A DNA stretch of 64,000 nt from the NCBI RefSeq assembly GCF_003860585.1, contig NZ_CP034159.1, positions 1-64,000 of the forward strand, in the 5' to 3' direction. Under the pieces are notes generated by a model, which saw nothing but the letters and a program-made list of their open reading frames with translations, did no database searches and had not been told where the DNA came from. Source of the stretch: Kaistella carnis (GTDB lineage: Bacteria > Bacteroidota > Bacteroidia > Flavobacteriales > Weeksellaceae). Both the position numbers and the translations under genes were made by a program. Position 1 is the stretch's first letter. The number at the start of each line of letters is the position of its first letter. Shown piece after piece: positions 7,690 to 17,924 of the stretch.

Positions 7690-10410
7690 GTGAGAAACTA
7701 TACGAAAGTTTTAAAAATTGCGCCAGCCTTCTTATTGCTTGGAGCAATGTTAGACGCACAAACAACAGATTCTGTAAAAACAGCTGATATTGAGCAAGTT
7801 GTTCTGATTGGTTACGGAGCCAAGAAAAAATCTGATTTAACAGGATCTATTACAGCGATTTCTGCTAAAGACTTTAATGGTGGAAGTATTACATCACCAG
7901 AGGAGTTGATCCAAGGAAAAGCTTCGGGAATCCAAATTACAACCAACAGTGGAGCACCCGGTGCCGGTTCCACCATTAGAATTAGAGGAGGTGCATCTTT
8001 GAACGCAAGCAATGATCCACTCATTGTTATTGATGGGGTTCCTGTTGATAACAGTGGTATTGCAGGTGCATCTAACCCATTATCATTGATCAATCCAAAT
8101 GATATTGAGAGTTTTAATATTCTAAAAGATGCTTCTGCAGCTGCTATTTATGGAAGTAGAGCTTCAAATGGTGTTATTATAATTACCACCAAAAAAGGAA
8201 CTTCGGGCAAACTTAAAGCCAACTATACGACCACCACATCTGTGTATGAAAAGATGGGGAATATCGATATGCTTAGTGCTGATGATTTCCGAAAATTGGT
8301 TATAGATAAAGGAACTCCATTGTATCAGAGTTTTTTAGGAAAAGCAAACACCAATTGGCAGAATGAGATTTACCAGACCGCTTTAGGTTTTGATAATAAT
8401 ATATCATTATCTGGGGGTGTGAAAGGACTGCCGTATAGGTTGTCTTTAGGATATTTAAATCAGGATGGAATTATCAGGACCAATAATATTGAAAGATCAA
8501 CAGCTGCTTTAAACTTAAACCCTAAATTATTTGACAAACATCTGGATATTAATTTTAATATTAAAGGTTCATATGTTGAGAATCGTTTTAAAGATGATCG
8601 TGCAGTAGGATCGGCAATCGTTTTTGATCCTACTCAATCAGTATATAATTCAGATTTTGCAGAATATGGAGGTTACTGGGAATGGTTAAATACCACAGGA
8701 ACGCCTAATACTAATGCAACGAAAAATCCACTGTCTTTTCTAAATCAGCGAGAGGATCTTTCTTATGTCCGTCGGGTTTTAGGAAATATACAGTTTGATT
8801 ATAAAATGCATTTTTTACCAGAGTTGCGAGCAAATCTTAACCTTGGATATGACTACAGTGATTCAAACGGTAATACAACAGTATTACCAACTGCAGCGAT
8901 TGAGTATTACAGAAGTGGGTCGTACAGAAGTTATAGTCAGGAAAAGAAAAATAAACTCCTTGAATTTTATCTGAATTATACCAAGAATTTTGAATCGATA
9001 AAATCATTGGTTGATTTAACTGCAGGGTATTCTTATCAGGATTGGCAGCGGTCTGATCCATTTGCACCAACATTATTTGGTGACGGAACAAAAGACCCTT
9101 CAGCTGGAAATGATGGTTTTACACAAAATACGTTATTGTCTTATTTTGCCAGACTTAATTATACATTCAATAACAAATATTTATTTACCGGTTCCATTCG
9201 TCGTGACGCTTCATCGCGGTTTGGAAAAGATAACCGAGTGGGTTATTTCCCATCGGCTGCCGTAGCATGGAGAATTGATCAGGAAGATTTTCTTAAAGGA
9301 TCATCAACAATCTCCACTCTTAAATTGAGAGCGGGTTGGGGAGAAACAGGACAACAGGATATCAGTAATAGTGGTGATTACCCATATTTAGCCAGATATG
9401 TAATATCAAACAGTGGTGCACAATATCAGATCGGTTCTGATTTTTACAATACATTGCGAGCACAAGGATATGATGCCAATATTAAATGGGAAACTACAAC
9501 TACTACAAACCTTGGACTTGATTTTGGATTTTTAAACGATAGAATTAATGGTAATATAGAGTTGTATCAAAAAGATACCAAGGATTTGCTAAGTGTTGTG
9601 CCTGTGCCAGCTGGTGCTAACTTAACCAATCTTCTACTTACGAATGTAGGAGATATGAGAAACCGAGGTATTGAATTGAATCTTAATGCTGCAGTTATTA
9701 AAAGCGATAGTTTCAATTGGGATGTCAATTTTAATTTAACTCATTATAAATCAGAGATTACAGATTTAGCATCTACGCAGGTGCTAACCGGAGGTATCGG
9801 AGGTGGAACAGGATCAACCATTCAGGTACATTCGGAAGGGTATATGCCAAATGCATTCTATGTTTATCAACAGGTATATGATCAAATAGGAATGCCTGTA
9901 GAAGGACAGTATGTCGATTTAAATGACGATGGGATTATCAATAGTGAAGACTTATACCGTTATAAATCACCAGCACCAGATGTTCTTTTCGGATTCTCAT
10001 CTAAGATGGACTATAAGAACTGGGATTTAGGATTTAGTTTAAGAGCTAGTATCGGAAACTATGTATATAATAATGTGGCTTCGCAATATGGTAACTTACA
10101 GGGTATTGGTTTAAATAACTATTTGCAAAATGTAAATTACAGTTATTTTGACACGCAATTTATTACAGCACAATATCAAAGTGATTACTATGTGGAAAAT
10201 GCATCATTTTTAAGAATGGATAATATTAATTTAGGTTATAATTTCCCTAACTTTTTTAATGATACAAGACTTCGCGTTTTCGGGTCGGTTCAAAATGCAT
10301 TCATTATAACGAATTACAGTGGTTTGGATCCTGAAGTATTTAACGGGATTGATAATAATCTTTACCAAAGACCACGGGTATATTCGCTAGGGCTTAATTT
10401 TCAATTTTAA
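7690..10410 (+). CDS. SusC/RagA-family TonB-linked outer membrane transporter
   Basis: Outer membrane barrel that imports maltodextrins with its SusD partner. After a signal peptide (residues 1-23, ending DAQ) comes a TonB-box-like VVLIGYG at about 36-42. The plug follows, with IRIRGGASLNASNDPLIVIDGVP and GVIIITTKKG, and then the beta-barrel, which ends in a terminal phenylalanine (LNFQF). At 906 residues it is shorter than most SusC proteins. The carboxypeptidase-regulatory-like domain usually found before the plug is absent. The start is GTG at 7690, because an in-frame stop lies 21 bases upstream and the signal peptide needs this start. The SusD gene follows after 14 bases. Confidence 0.93.
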   Translation: MRNYTKVLKIAPAFLLLGAMLDAQTTDSVKTADIEQVVLIGYGAKKKSDLTGSITAISAKDFNGGSITSPEELIQGKASGIQITTNSGAPGAGSTIRIRGGASLNASNDPLIVIDGVPVDNSGIAGASNPLSLINPNDIESFNILKDASAAAIYGSRASNGVIIITTKKGTSGKLKANYTTTTSVYEKMGNIDMLSADDFRKLVIDKGTPLYQSFLGKANTNWQNEIYQTALGFDNNISLSGGVKGLPYRLSLGYLNQDGIIRTNNIERSTAALNLNPKLFDKHLDINFNIKGSYVENRFKDDRAVGSAIVFDPTQSVYNSDFAEYGGYWEWLNTTGTPNTNATKNPLSFLNQREDLSYVRRVLGNIQFDYKMHFLPELRANLNLGYDYSDSNGNTTVLPTAAIEYYRSGSYRSYSQEKKNKLLEFYLNYTKNFESIKSLVDLTAGYSYQDWQRSDPFAPTLFGDGTKDPSAGNDGFTQNTLLSYFARLNYTFNNKYLFTGSIRRDASSRFGKDNRVGYFPSAAVAWRIDQEDFLKGSSTISTLKLRAGWGETGQQDISNSGDYPYLARYVISNSGAQYQIGSDFYNTLRAQGYDANIKWETTTTTNLGLDFGFLNDRINGNIELYQKDTKDLLSVVPVPAGANLTNLLLTNVGDMRNRGIELNLNAAVIKSDSFNWDVNFNLTHYKSEITDLASTQVLTGGIGGGTGSTIQVHSEGYMPNAFYVYQQVYDQIGMPVEGQYVDLNDDGIINSEDLYRYKSPAPDVLFGFSSKMDYKNWDLGFSLRASIGNYVYNNVASQYGNLQGIGLNNYLQNVNYSYFDTQFITAQYQSDYYVENASFLRMDNINLGYNFPNFFNDTRLRVFGSVQNAFIITNYSGLDPEVFNGIDNNLYQRPRVYSLGLNFQF

Positions 10411-10424
10411 ATAACAAGACAAAA

Positions 10425-12014
10425 ATGAAATTTCTAATCAAACATAAATTAATGACTGCCGGCTTAGCCGTGAGTTTATTATTAGTATCATGTGAAAAGG
10501 ATCTGGAGCGACTGCCTCAGACTGAAATTACTTCAGCATCTGTTTACTCCGACTTTAATAATTATAAAGGCGTATTGGCAAAAATATATGCAGGACTAGC
10601 TGTTAGCGGACAGGAAGGAGGAGACGGAAACCCAGATATAGGCGGTATCGATGGTGGTATGTCTAACTATTTACGCCAGTATTTTCAATTGCAAGAGCTG
10701 CCAACAGATGAAGCGGTGATTGCCTGGGGAGATACAGGATTACCAGAATTACATAATATGAACTGGGGTTCTAGCAATCCATTTATTACTGCTTTATATT
10801 ACCGTATTTACTATCAAATTGCATTTTCTAACGAGTTTATTAGAGAGACTTCAGATGAGAAATTAGCTTCGCGAAATATTGCCGGCTCTCAAGCTGATGA
10901 AGCTAAACTGTTCCGTAATGAGGCACGTTTCATGCGTGCACTTAGTTACACTCATGCAATAGATCTTTTTGGTAATGGACCTTTCGTTACTGAGAAAGAT
11001 GTGGTAGGCGTTACACCCCCTCCAAGAATTGAAAGAAAAGCACTTTTTGACTATGTGGAAAGTGAACTCAAAGATTTAGAAAATTTATTGAAAGATCCAC
11101 GAACCAACGAATATGGTCGGGCAGATAAAGCAGCAGTTTGGATGCTACTTTCAAAATTGTACCTTAATGCAGAAGTTTACACCGGAAAGTCACGCTACAG
11201 TGAAGCGCGTACTTATGCTGAAAAAGTAATTAATGCTAGTTATTCACTAAAACCAAATTATAATGAATTGTTTTTGGCAGATAATAATCTAGATAATAAT
11301 GAGGTTATTTTTTCTGTAAACTTTGATGGTGTTCATACCAGAACCTTTGGTGGAACAACGTACATCATTCATGGTTCTACTGGAGGATCTATGGTGCCTA
11401 GCAATTACGGAATCAACAGTGGCTGGGGAGGACTCCGCAGTACGAAAAATATTGCGCAACTATTTCCAGCGGTCGATGGTTCTGTTGATAAAAGAGGGAA
11501 TTTCCATACCGATGGACAAAGTTTTGAAATTAACGATGTTGCTACTTTTACGGATGGATATCCAATTATTAAATTTAAAAATATTACACGCAGTGGTGCA
11601 CCAGGTTCTGATACAGGCGGGGATTTTGTAGATACAGATTTTCCACTATTTCGTTTAGGTGATGCATATCTAATTTATGCGGAATCAGTTCTGCGTGGAG
11701 GTGGCGGTAGCATGGCAACTGCAATACAATATGTTAATTTGCTGCGTCAAAGAGCATATAGTAACACTTCTGGCAATGTTTCTTCTATTAATCTTGATTT
11801 CATATTGGATGAGAGAGCGAGAGAATTATCGTGGGAAGCTACAAGAAGAACCGACCTTATCCGTTTCGGTAAATTTACTTCGGGCTCTTATTTATGGCCG
11901 TTCAAAGGTGGTGTGAAAGATGGAAGACAGGTAGAAAGTTTCCGGAATCTTTATCCGATTCCAGCGAGTGATTTAAATGCAAATCCAAATCTTATTCAGA
12001 ACGAAGGTTATTAA
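10425..12014 (+). CDS. SusD/RagB-family starch-binding outer membrane lipoprotein
   Basis: Surface lipoprotein that forms the lid of the SusC transporter and captures glycan. The N-terminus carries a lipoprotein signal with cysteine C23 in LLVSC. The body is the helical SusD fold: EARFMRALSYTHAIDLFGNGPFV is the hallmark TPR-like segment, LFRLGDAYLIYAE and FILDERARELSWE(ATRRTDLIRFGKF) are the conserved C-terminal blocks, and it ends LYPIPASDLNANPNL. The length, 529 residues, is normal. It lies 14 bases after SusC and 26 before the SusE-like gene. The maltodextrin specificity comes from the neighbouring GH97 and GH13 genes. Confidence 0.94.
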   Translation: MKFLIKHKLMTAGLAVSLLLVSCEKDLERLPQTEITSASVYSDFNNYKGVLAKIYAGLAVSGQEGGDGNPDIGGIDGGMSNYLRQYFQLQELPTDEAVIAWGDTGLPELHNMNWGSSNPFITALYYRIYYQIAFSNEFIRETSDEKLASRNIAGSQADEAKLFRNEARFMRALSYTHAIDLFGNGPFVTEKDVVGVTPPPRIERKALFDYVESELKDLENLLKDPRTNEYGRADKAAVWMLLSKLYLNAEVYTGKSRYSEARTYAEKVINASYSLKPNYNELFLADNNLDNNEVIFSVNFDGVHTRTFGGTTYIIHGSTGGSMVPSNYGINSGWGGLRSTKNIAQLFPAVDGSVDKRGNFHTDGQSFEINDVATFTDGYPIIKFKNITRSGAPGSDTGGDFVDTDFPLFRLGDAYLIYAESVLRGGGGSMATAIQYVNLLRQRAYSNTSGNVSSINLDFILDERARELSWEATRRTDLIRFGKFTSGSYLWPFKGGVKDGRQVESFRNLYPIPASDLNANPNLIQNEGY

Positions 12015-12040
12015 TATTCACAAGAAAAATATTACATAAA

Positions 12041-13051
12041 ATGAAAAATATATTTAAAGTTTTATTCGCATTGACCATCGCTTTGTTTTTGGTTTCTTGC
12101 GATAAAGATGAAGATCGAGCAGTACTGGGAAATCCTTCGGATTCTTCTCTATCTGCATCCGCAACTTCTTTGGTTTTAACAAAAGATAATGCTGATGAAA
12201 CAGCAGTTACATTCTCATTGGAAAACCCTAATTATGGCGTACAGCTTTCACAGACCGATCAACTGGAATTCGCAATAGCAGGAACTAATTTTGAAACTCC
12301 AAAAGTAGTACAAATTGCAGCTGGCGAAAATGAAATATCCTATACGGTACAACAGTTTAATGCATTGATGCTTAACATGGCACTACCAGTGGATGTAGTA
12401 ACCCCAATTGAAGTCCGTCTTAAATCAACTGTTGGAAATCTTACACCCGTGTACTCAACTAAGATTCAAATGTCTGTCACTCCTTATGCCTTAATTTCTT
12501 ATTTGTATGCGCCAGGTGCTTATCAAAACTGGGAACCAGCAACTGCAAATACTCTAATATCCGCAACCAGTAATGGAATTTATGAAGGGTTTATTCATTT
12601 TTCGGAAGCCAATTCAGAATTTAAAATTACGGTTGACAGAAATTGGGAAAATGGTTACGGAAGTAACGATAACATCTCTCTGTTATTAAATGGAGGTGGT
12701 AATTTAAAAGCCGTAAATGAAGGATCTCAAAAATTAACGGTGAATCTAAATACGCAAAAATTCGCGCTCACGCCTTACGTTTGGGGGATTATTGGAAGTG
12801 GATCACCAGGTGGGTGGGACAATGATACTGATTTGAAATGGAATGAAACAGCAAAAAAATGGGAAATTGGGAATGTCGCGCTTACAGCTGGGGAAATCAA
12901 ATTTAGACTCAACCACGATTGGGGAACTAATTATGGTGGGTCAAACGGTTTTTTAGCACTGGGTGGCGATAATATTTCAGTGTCGGTCGCAGGAAATTAC
13001 AACATTTCCTTAGATTTGGTGAATTTGACTTATACACTAACAAAACTTTAA
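12041..13051 (+). CDS. SusE/SusF-like starch-binding lipoprotein
   Basis: Accessory glycan-binding outer membrane lipoprotein. It has a lipoprotein signal with cysteine at residue 20 (LFLVSC), then an immunoglobulin-like SusE N-terminal domain (about 35-150: SATSLVLTKDNADETAVTF). Two tandem starch-binding modules follow, recognisable from the aromatic motifs YAPGAYQNWEP near 165 and GIIGSGSPGGWDNDTDLKW near 250. These tryptophan-rich loops match SusE/SusF carbohydrate-binding modules, which hold starch at the cell surface without catalysis. It is the last gene before a strong terminator, so SusC-SusD-SusE form one unit. Confidence 0.88.
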   Translation: MKNIFKVLFALTIALFLVSCDKDEDRAVLGNPSDSSLSASATSLVLTKDNADETAVTFSLENPNYGVQLSQTDQLEFAIAGTNFETPKVVQIAAGENEISYTVQQFNALMLNMALPVDVVTPIEVRLKSTVGNLTPVYSTKIQMSVTPYALISYLYAPGAYQNWEPATANTLISATSNGIYEGFIHFSEANSEFKITVDRNWENGYGSNDNISLLLNGGGNLKAVNEGSQKLTVNLNTQKFALTPYVWGIIGSGSPGGWDNDTDLKWNETAKKWEIGNVALTAGEIKFRLNHDWGTNYGGSNGFLALGGDNISVSVAGNYNISLDLVNLTYTLTKL

Positions 13052-13075
13052 TTTCGATCTTAAATTAAAACAAAA

Positions 13076-13110
13076 AAACTGTTGCCTTTTAGCAGCAGTT
13101 TTTTTGTTTT
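13076..13110 (+). terminator. Terminator after the SusE-like gene
   Basis: A 10-bp stem with one G-T pair (AAACTGTTGC with GCAGCAGTTT), a 6-base loop and a T-rich tail. It separates the binding/transport genes from the hydrolase genes. Confidence 0.8.
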
Positions 13111-13185
13111 AATAGGTAAATGACAGGTGAAATCCTTTGTCATTACGCCCATTTTCTCTACATTTATTGATTCGAAAAATAACAT

Positions 13186-15342
13186 ATGAAAAATATAAAA
13201 ATATCGGCACTTTTCCTTGTGGTGGGAAGTTTTATTCTTAATGCTCAATCTTTAAAATCTCCTGATGGAAAATTTGAAATGAGCTTTCAACTGAAAGAAG
13301 GGGTGCCGTATTACGATCTAAAATACCAAGGAAAAACTGTTGTAGAAGAGTCCAAATTAGGATTAAGACTCTTGCGGGATGGTGATATCCAGTTCGCTTC
13401 TGAAATAGAAAATAAAGATCAGAAAGGAAAAAATTTGGATAATGGATTTACCAAGACTGCAGAGAAATTTGATGCCAAAAACGAGACTTGGGATCCAATT
13501 ATGGGAGAAAAAAAATCCTATATTAATCATTATAATGAATTGGCGGTTACTTTAGATCAAGCTGCAAATGATCGACATATCATTATTAAATTCCGTTTAT
13601 TCAATGATGGTTTAGGTTTTCGATATGAATTCCCTGAGCAGAAAAATCTAAATTATTTCATTATTAAAGAAGAAGATTCCGAAATTGATTTGCCTACTGA
13701 TATGAAAGCTTGGTGGCTTGCCGGAGATTATGATTCGCAGGAATATAAAACACAAACTACACAATTGTCTGAAATTCCTGCACAATGGCCAACTTCTTAT
13801 GATGGCAACGCTTCGCAGACTTTAATTAAAAATGCGGTGCAAATGCCTTTAATGTTAAAGAAAGAAGGCAAAGATCAAATGTATATAAATATTTCAGAAG
13901 CAGCGGTAATTAACTATGCAGCTGCAAATTTGGAATTGGATGCAACCAACTTTAAATTCAAAACGCATTTGACTCCTGACGGACAAGGTGCTAAAGGATA
14001 TATTCAAACGCCGGCAGTTACTCCTTGGAGAACTATAATAGCCTCGCCAAAAGCGGAAGAAGTGCTGGCTTCGAAAATGATTTTTAATCTGAATGAACCG
14101 ACTCAGTACAAAGACACTTCTTACATCAAACCGACAAAATACATGGGCGTTTGGTGGGAAATGATTATCGGAAAATCACAATGGGCTTATTCAACTGCGA
14201 ATAATGTCCATATAGGAAAAACCGATTTTACCAAGTTAACTCCGAATGGAAAACACGCTGCCAACAACACCAAAGTAAAAGAATACATCGACTTCGCTTC
14301 AGCAAACGGTTTCGACGCTTTATTGGTCGAAGGTTGGAATACCGGTTGGGAAGATTGGTTCGGTCACAGCAAAGAATTCGTTTTCGATTTCATCACGCCT
14401 TACCCAGATTTTGATATTAAAATGTTGAACGATTATGCGCATTCAAAAAATATCAAATTAATGATGCATCACGAAACTTCCGGTTCGGCAACCAACTACG
14501 AAAGATGGGCAGATGATGCCTTTAAATTAATGAACAAATACGGTTACGAATCGGCGAAAACGGGCTATGTCGGAAATATTATTCCGCGTGGTGAACATCA
14601 TTATTCGCAATGGACCATCAACCATTATTTAAGAATTGCAGAGAAAGCCAACGATTATAAAATCATGATCAATTCTCACGAATCCGTTCGTCCAACTGGT
14701 TTAAGCCGAACTTATCCGAACTGGGTTGCCGCAGAAGCAGCACGTGGAACAGAGTTCGAAGCGTTCGGTGGAAACAATCCTGATCATCAGACAATCTTGC
14801 CATTCACCCGTTTTATGGGCGGCCCGATGGATTATACACCTGGAATTTTCCAAACCAAACTCGATTATTATTTCCCAGGCGATACAAGATTTGTAAAAAC
14901 CACTTTAGCGAAACAGTTGGCGCTTTATGTTGTGATGTATTCTCCGCTTCAAATGGCAGCCGATTTACCGGAAAATTATGCCAAACACATGGATGCTTTT
15001 CAATTCATCAAAGACGTCGCAGTCGATTGGGATGACACCAAAATTTTGTCGGCAGAACCGGGCGATTATATTCACACTGCGAGAAAAGCCAAAGGGAAAG
15101 ACGAATGGTATGTCGGCGGAATCACCGATGAAAACGCCAGAAACTTTACCGTAGATTTCTCTTTCCTTCCAAAAGGTAAAAAATACGAAGCGACCGTTTA
15201 CGCAGATGGCGACGATGCAGATTACATCAAGAATCCGCAATCGTATAAAATCTATAAGAAAACCGTTACCAACAAATCAAAACTTCCAATGAAGTTAGCA
15301 AGAAGCGGTGGTTACGCAATCTCTGTTAAAGTAATAAAATAA
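13186..15342 (+). CDS. GH97 alpha-glucosidase (SusB-like, inverting)
   Basis: Periplasmic glycoside hydrolase releasing glucose from maltodextrins. A signal peptide ends at NAQ (residues 1-21). The N-terminal beta-sandwich of GH97 begins SLKSPDGKFEMSF, followed by the TIM barrel (YMGVWWEMI, DALLVEGWNTGWEDW) and a C-terminal beta domain. Catalytic candidates are E430 (HHETSG), E499 (NSHESVRP) and E523 (RGTEFEAFG). Their spacings of 69 and 24 residues equal those I recall for E439, E508 and E532 of Bacteroides SusB, which supports the inverting subgroup rather than the retaining alpha-galactosidases. At 718 residues it has normal length. Confidence 0.93.
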   Translation: MKNIKISALFLVVGSFILNAQSLKSPDGKFEMSFQLKEGVPYYDLKYQGKTVVEESKLGLRLLRDGDIQFASEIENKDQKGKNLDNGFTKTAEKFDAKNETWDPIMGEKKSYINHYNELAVTLDQAANDRHIIIKFRLFNDGLGFRYEFPEQKNLNYFIIKEEDSEIDLPTDMKAWWLAGDYDSQEYKTQTTQLSEIPAQWPTSYDGNASQTLIKNAVQMPLMLKKEGKDQMYINISEAAVINYAAANLELDATNFKFKTHLTPDGQGAKGYIQTPAVTPWRTIIASPKAEEVLASKMIFNLNEPTQYKDTSYIKPTKYMGVWWEMIIGKSQWAYSTANNVHIGKTDFTKLTPNGKHAANNTKVKEYIDFASANGFDALLVEGWNTGWEDWFGHSKEFVFDFITPYPDFDIKMLNDYAHSKNIKLMMHHETSGSATNYERWADDAFKLMNKYGYESAKTGYVGNIIPRGEHHYSQWTINHYLRIAEKANDYKIMINSHESVRPTGLSRTYPNWVAAEAARGTEFEAFGGNNPDHQTILPFTRFMGGPMDYTPGIFQTKLDYYFPGDTRFVKTTLAKQLALYVVMYSPLQMAADLPENYAKHMDAFQFIKDVAVDWDDTKILSAEPGDYIHTARKAKGKDEWYVGGITDENARNFTVDFSFLPKGKKYEATVYADGDDADYIKNPQSYKIYKKTVTNKSKLPMKLARSGGYAISVKVIK

Positions 15343-15378
15343 TTGACAGGAAACTCCGAAGGAGTTTAACGACAATAG

Positions 15379-15403
15379 CCCCGTGTGAAACGCGGGGTTT
15401 TAT
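15379..15403 (+). terminator. Weak terminator between the GH97 and GH13 genes
   Basis: A GC-rich 7-bp stem with one G-T pair (CCCCGTG with CGCGGGG, loop TGAAA) and four T. The short T run suggests partial termination. A second small hairpin (AACTCCGAAGGAGTT) precedes it. Confidence 0.55.
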
Positions 15404-15424
15404 GTTCAAGCATATTAAAATTTA

Positions 15425-17296
15425 ATGAATATGAAAAAACATTTTACGTTTCTCTTTCTTTTATTCTTAGCGATTTCTTTCGCTCAAATCCAGAAAGTAG
15501 AACCCGCCTTTTGGTGGCACGGAATGAAAAGACCCAACCTTCAAATTTTAGTTTACGGAAAAGATATTTCAAAATATCAAGTTGAACTTTCCGATAATAT
15601 TAAAGTAAAAGACTTGACGAAAACTGAAAATCCAAACTATGTTTTCATCACCATAAATACCGATGAGGTTCAGAAACCTTCTTTTAAAATCAATTTTAAA
15701 AACGGAAAGAAAACAGTAGATTCTTACACTTACGAACTCAAAGATAGAAAGCCTGGTTCTGCAGACAGAAATTCATTTTCCTCAAAAGACGTTATGTATT
15801 TAATAATGCCTGATCGATTTGCAAATGGCGATCCTTCCAACGATTCACAACCTAATCTCACCGAAAAAGCAAACCGTAATTTACCAAGTGGAAGACATGG
15901 CGGCGATTTGCGGGGAATCATTAATAATTTAGATTATTTCCAGAATTTAGGAGTTACAGCACTTTGGCTCACGCCCGCAAATGAAGACAACGAAAAAAAC
16001 ACTTCTTATCACGGTTACGCCCAAACTGATTTATACAAAATCGATGGCCGTTACGGAACCAACGAAGAATATGTAGAACTTTCCCGAAAACTTCAACAGC
16101 GCGGAATGATGTTAGTTCAGGATTACGTCACCAATCACTGGGGAATTTCGCACTGGCTCATTCAGGATCTACCGACCAAAGACTGGATTCACCAATTCAA
16201 AGACGGCGAAGGAAAGTTCGGATTTAAAAGATCGAACTATAGAACAACTTCTCAGTTTGATACCAACGTTTCAGAAATCGATAAACAGGAAGCCTTAAAC
16301 GGTTGGTTCGATACGACAATGCCGGATCTAAATCAAAGCAATCCTTTGGTTTTAAAATATTTGACACAGAATGCGATCTGGTGGATCGAATATGCTGAGC
16401 TTGGCGGATTACGCGTTGATACTTATCCTTACAACGATAAAGTTGCGATGGCGAAATGGGCGAAAGCAATTACCGATGAATATCCGAAGTTTAATATTGT
16501 AGGTGAAGCGTGGATGTATAATCCGGCGCATATTTCTTATTGGCAGAAGGATTCAAAAATTGGAGCCATTGATGGTTATAATTCTAATCTACCCTCCGTC
16601 ATGGATTTTACACTTTTCACAGACTTGCCAAATGCTTTGAAAGAAGAAGAAAGCTGGGACAAAGGAATGATTAAAATCTACAACTCTTTTGGAAACGATT
16701 TCCTTTATCCGGACATCAGTAATATTTTGGTATTCTTTGAAAACCATGATACAGAAAGGTTTAACGAAATTTTTAAAGGTGATGTTCGGTATTACAAAAT
16801 GGCTATTTCTTTAATAGCAACCGTTCGCGGAATTCCACAAATTTATTACGGTTCCGAAATCGGAATGCGAGGCGATAAAAATAAAGGTGGCGATGCTGAT
16901 ATTCGTAGGGATTTTCCCGGCGGCTGGAAAGGTGATTCTCAAAATGCGTTCAATCCTAAAACCCAAACTTTAGAACAAAAAGAATTTCACGATTATACCC
17001 AGAAACTATTAAACTGGCGAAAAGGAAAAGAAGTCATCCACACCGGAAAAACCAAACATTATATGCCAAAGGAAAAGGTATATGTTTACTTTAGATATAA
17101 TGACAATGACAAAGTAATGGTGATCATTAATAACAATGAAAAAGACCAGACCTTCGATTTAAACCGTTTCGCTGAATCTTTAAATGGTGTTTCAAAAGGT
17201 AAAGATGTTATTTCCGGAAAAGAATTTTCGGTTTCAACACAAAATAAAATCACGGTTTCAGGAAAATCTTCATTAATTTTAGAGCTTCAAAAATAA
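15425..17296 (+). CDS. GH13 alpha-amylase family protein (cyclomaltodextrinase/neopullulanase-like, SusA type)
   Basis: Secreted GH13 enzyme cutting maltodextrins or cyclodextrins. After a signal peptide (ending FAQ) comes an N-terminal immunoglobulin-like cyclomaltodextrinase domain (VEPAFWWHGMKRPNLQILVYG). The barrel starts near residue 120 with DVMYLIMPDRFANGD. Catalytic residues visible are nucleophile D332 (GGLRVDTYPYND), acid/base E361 (IVGEAWMYN) and transition-state stabiliser D442 (ENHDTERF). A C-terminal beta domain closes it at 623 residues. The ATG at 15431 is an alternative start two codons in. It sits between GH97 and the transporter, consistent with a role in the same pathway. 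Confidence 0.92.
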   Translation: MNMKKHFTFLFLLFLAISFAQIQKVEPAFWWHGMKRPNLQILVYGKDISKYQVELSDNIKVKDLTKTENPNYVFITINTDEVQKPSFKINFKNGKKTVDSYTYELKDRKPGSADRNSFSSKDVMYLIMPDRFANGDPSNDSQPNLTEKANRNLPSGRHGGDLRGIINNLDYFQNLGVTALWLTPANEDNEKNTSYHGYAQTDLYKIDGRYGTNEEYVELSRKLQQRGMMLVQDYVTNHWGISHWLIQDLPTKDWIHQFKDGEGKFGFKRSNYRTTSQFDTNVSEIDKQEALNGWFDTTMPDLNQSNPLVLKYLTQNAIWWIEYAELGGLRVDTYPYNDKVAMAKWAKAITDEYPKFNIVGEAWMYNPAHISYWQKDSKIGAIDGYNSNLPSVMDFTLFTDLPNALKEEESWDKGMIKIYNSFGNDFLYPDISNILVFFENHDTERFNEIFKGDVRYYKMAISLIATVRGIPQIYYGSEIGMRGDKNKGGDADIRRDFPGGWKGDSQNAFNPKTQTLEQKEFHDYTQKLLNWRKGKEVIHTGKTKHYMPKEKVYVYFRYNDNDKVMVIINNNEKDQTFDLNRFAESLNGVSKGKDVISGKEFSVSTQNKITVSGKSSLILELQK

Positions 17297-17364
17297 ATTA
17301 AAACGTATGATCGATGTAATGATGAGCTTGTCGAAGCATCTTTAATTTTAATAATTCAATAACA

Positions 17365-17886
17365 ATGAAAAAGAATATAGCATTCACAGTAATCACATTT
17401 CTATTGGTTTTTTCTAATTCACTTTTCTCGCAAAAGAAAGGTTTTTACGAAAACGTTCAGAAAAAGAATGTGAGCAAAGTTTTAGATGATTTGAATTTGT
17501 ATGCTTCAACCGCGGACTTTAAAAATTATTTCAAGCTTTACGCAGAAGAATCAACTTTCATCGGAACTGATGCCAATGAAGTTTGGAACAAAAAAGAATT
17601 TATGGCGTATTCCAAACCGCATTTTGACAAAGGAAAAGCCTGGAATTTTACTTCTTTAAAAAGAAATATCACTTTTAGCGCCGATGGAAAATACGCCTGG
17701 TTCGATGAATTACTCGATACTCAAATGAAACTTTGCCGTGGAAGTGGCGTTCTGGAAAAAATTGGAACGCAGTGGAAAATCAGACAATATGTACTTTCAA
17801 TGACTGTTCCTAATGACGTGAGCAAAGAAATCATCAAAATAAAAACACCAATTGAAGACGCTTTTATTTCTGATTTGAAGAAATAA
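17365..17886 (+). CDS. Secreted NTF2-like (SnoaL/DUF4440-type) protein
   Basis: A 173-residue protein with a signal peptide (MKKNIAFTVITF through FSQ) and a cone-shaped NTF2-like domain. The fold is suggested by LNLYASTADFKNYFKLYAEESTFIGTDANEVWNKKEF, then YAWFDELLDTQ and GVLEKIGTQWKIRQYVLSM, the usual strand pattern of SnoaL_3/DUF4440. Such proteins are often found beside maltodextrin hydrolases in flavobacteria, but a catalytic role is not established. The gene lies between the GH13 and the transporter genes with spacings of about 70 and 40 bases, so it is probably cotranscribed with them. Confidence 0.78.
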   Translation: MKKNIAFTVITFLLVFSNSLFSQKKGFYENVQKKNVSKVLDDLNLYASTADFKNYFKLYAEESTFIGTDANEVWNKKEFMAYSKPHFDKGKAWNFTSLKRNITFSADGKYAWFDELLDTQMKLCRGSGVLEKIGTQWKIRQYVLSMTVPNDVSKEIIKIKTPIEDAFISDLKK

Positions 17887-17924
17887 TATTTTCAATTGTC
17901 AACTATCAATTATCAACTAAAAAA

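Noticed and set aside
7683..7690. Perfect -7 box TATTTTTG before the SusC start
   Set aside because: Its final G is the first base of the GTG start codon, so transcription from it would begin inside the gene. The GTG is needed for the signal peptide, so the match is probably chance in AT-rich sequence.
17325..17345. GATGAGCTTGTCGAAGCATC before the NTF2-like gene, resembling a short dispersed repeat seen in Bacteroidota
   Set aside because: A single short copy with only a weak stem; nothing else in the window supports a repeat family.
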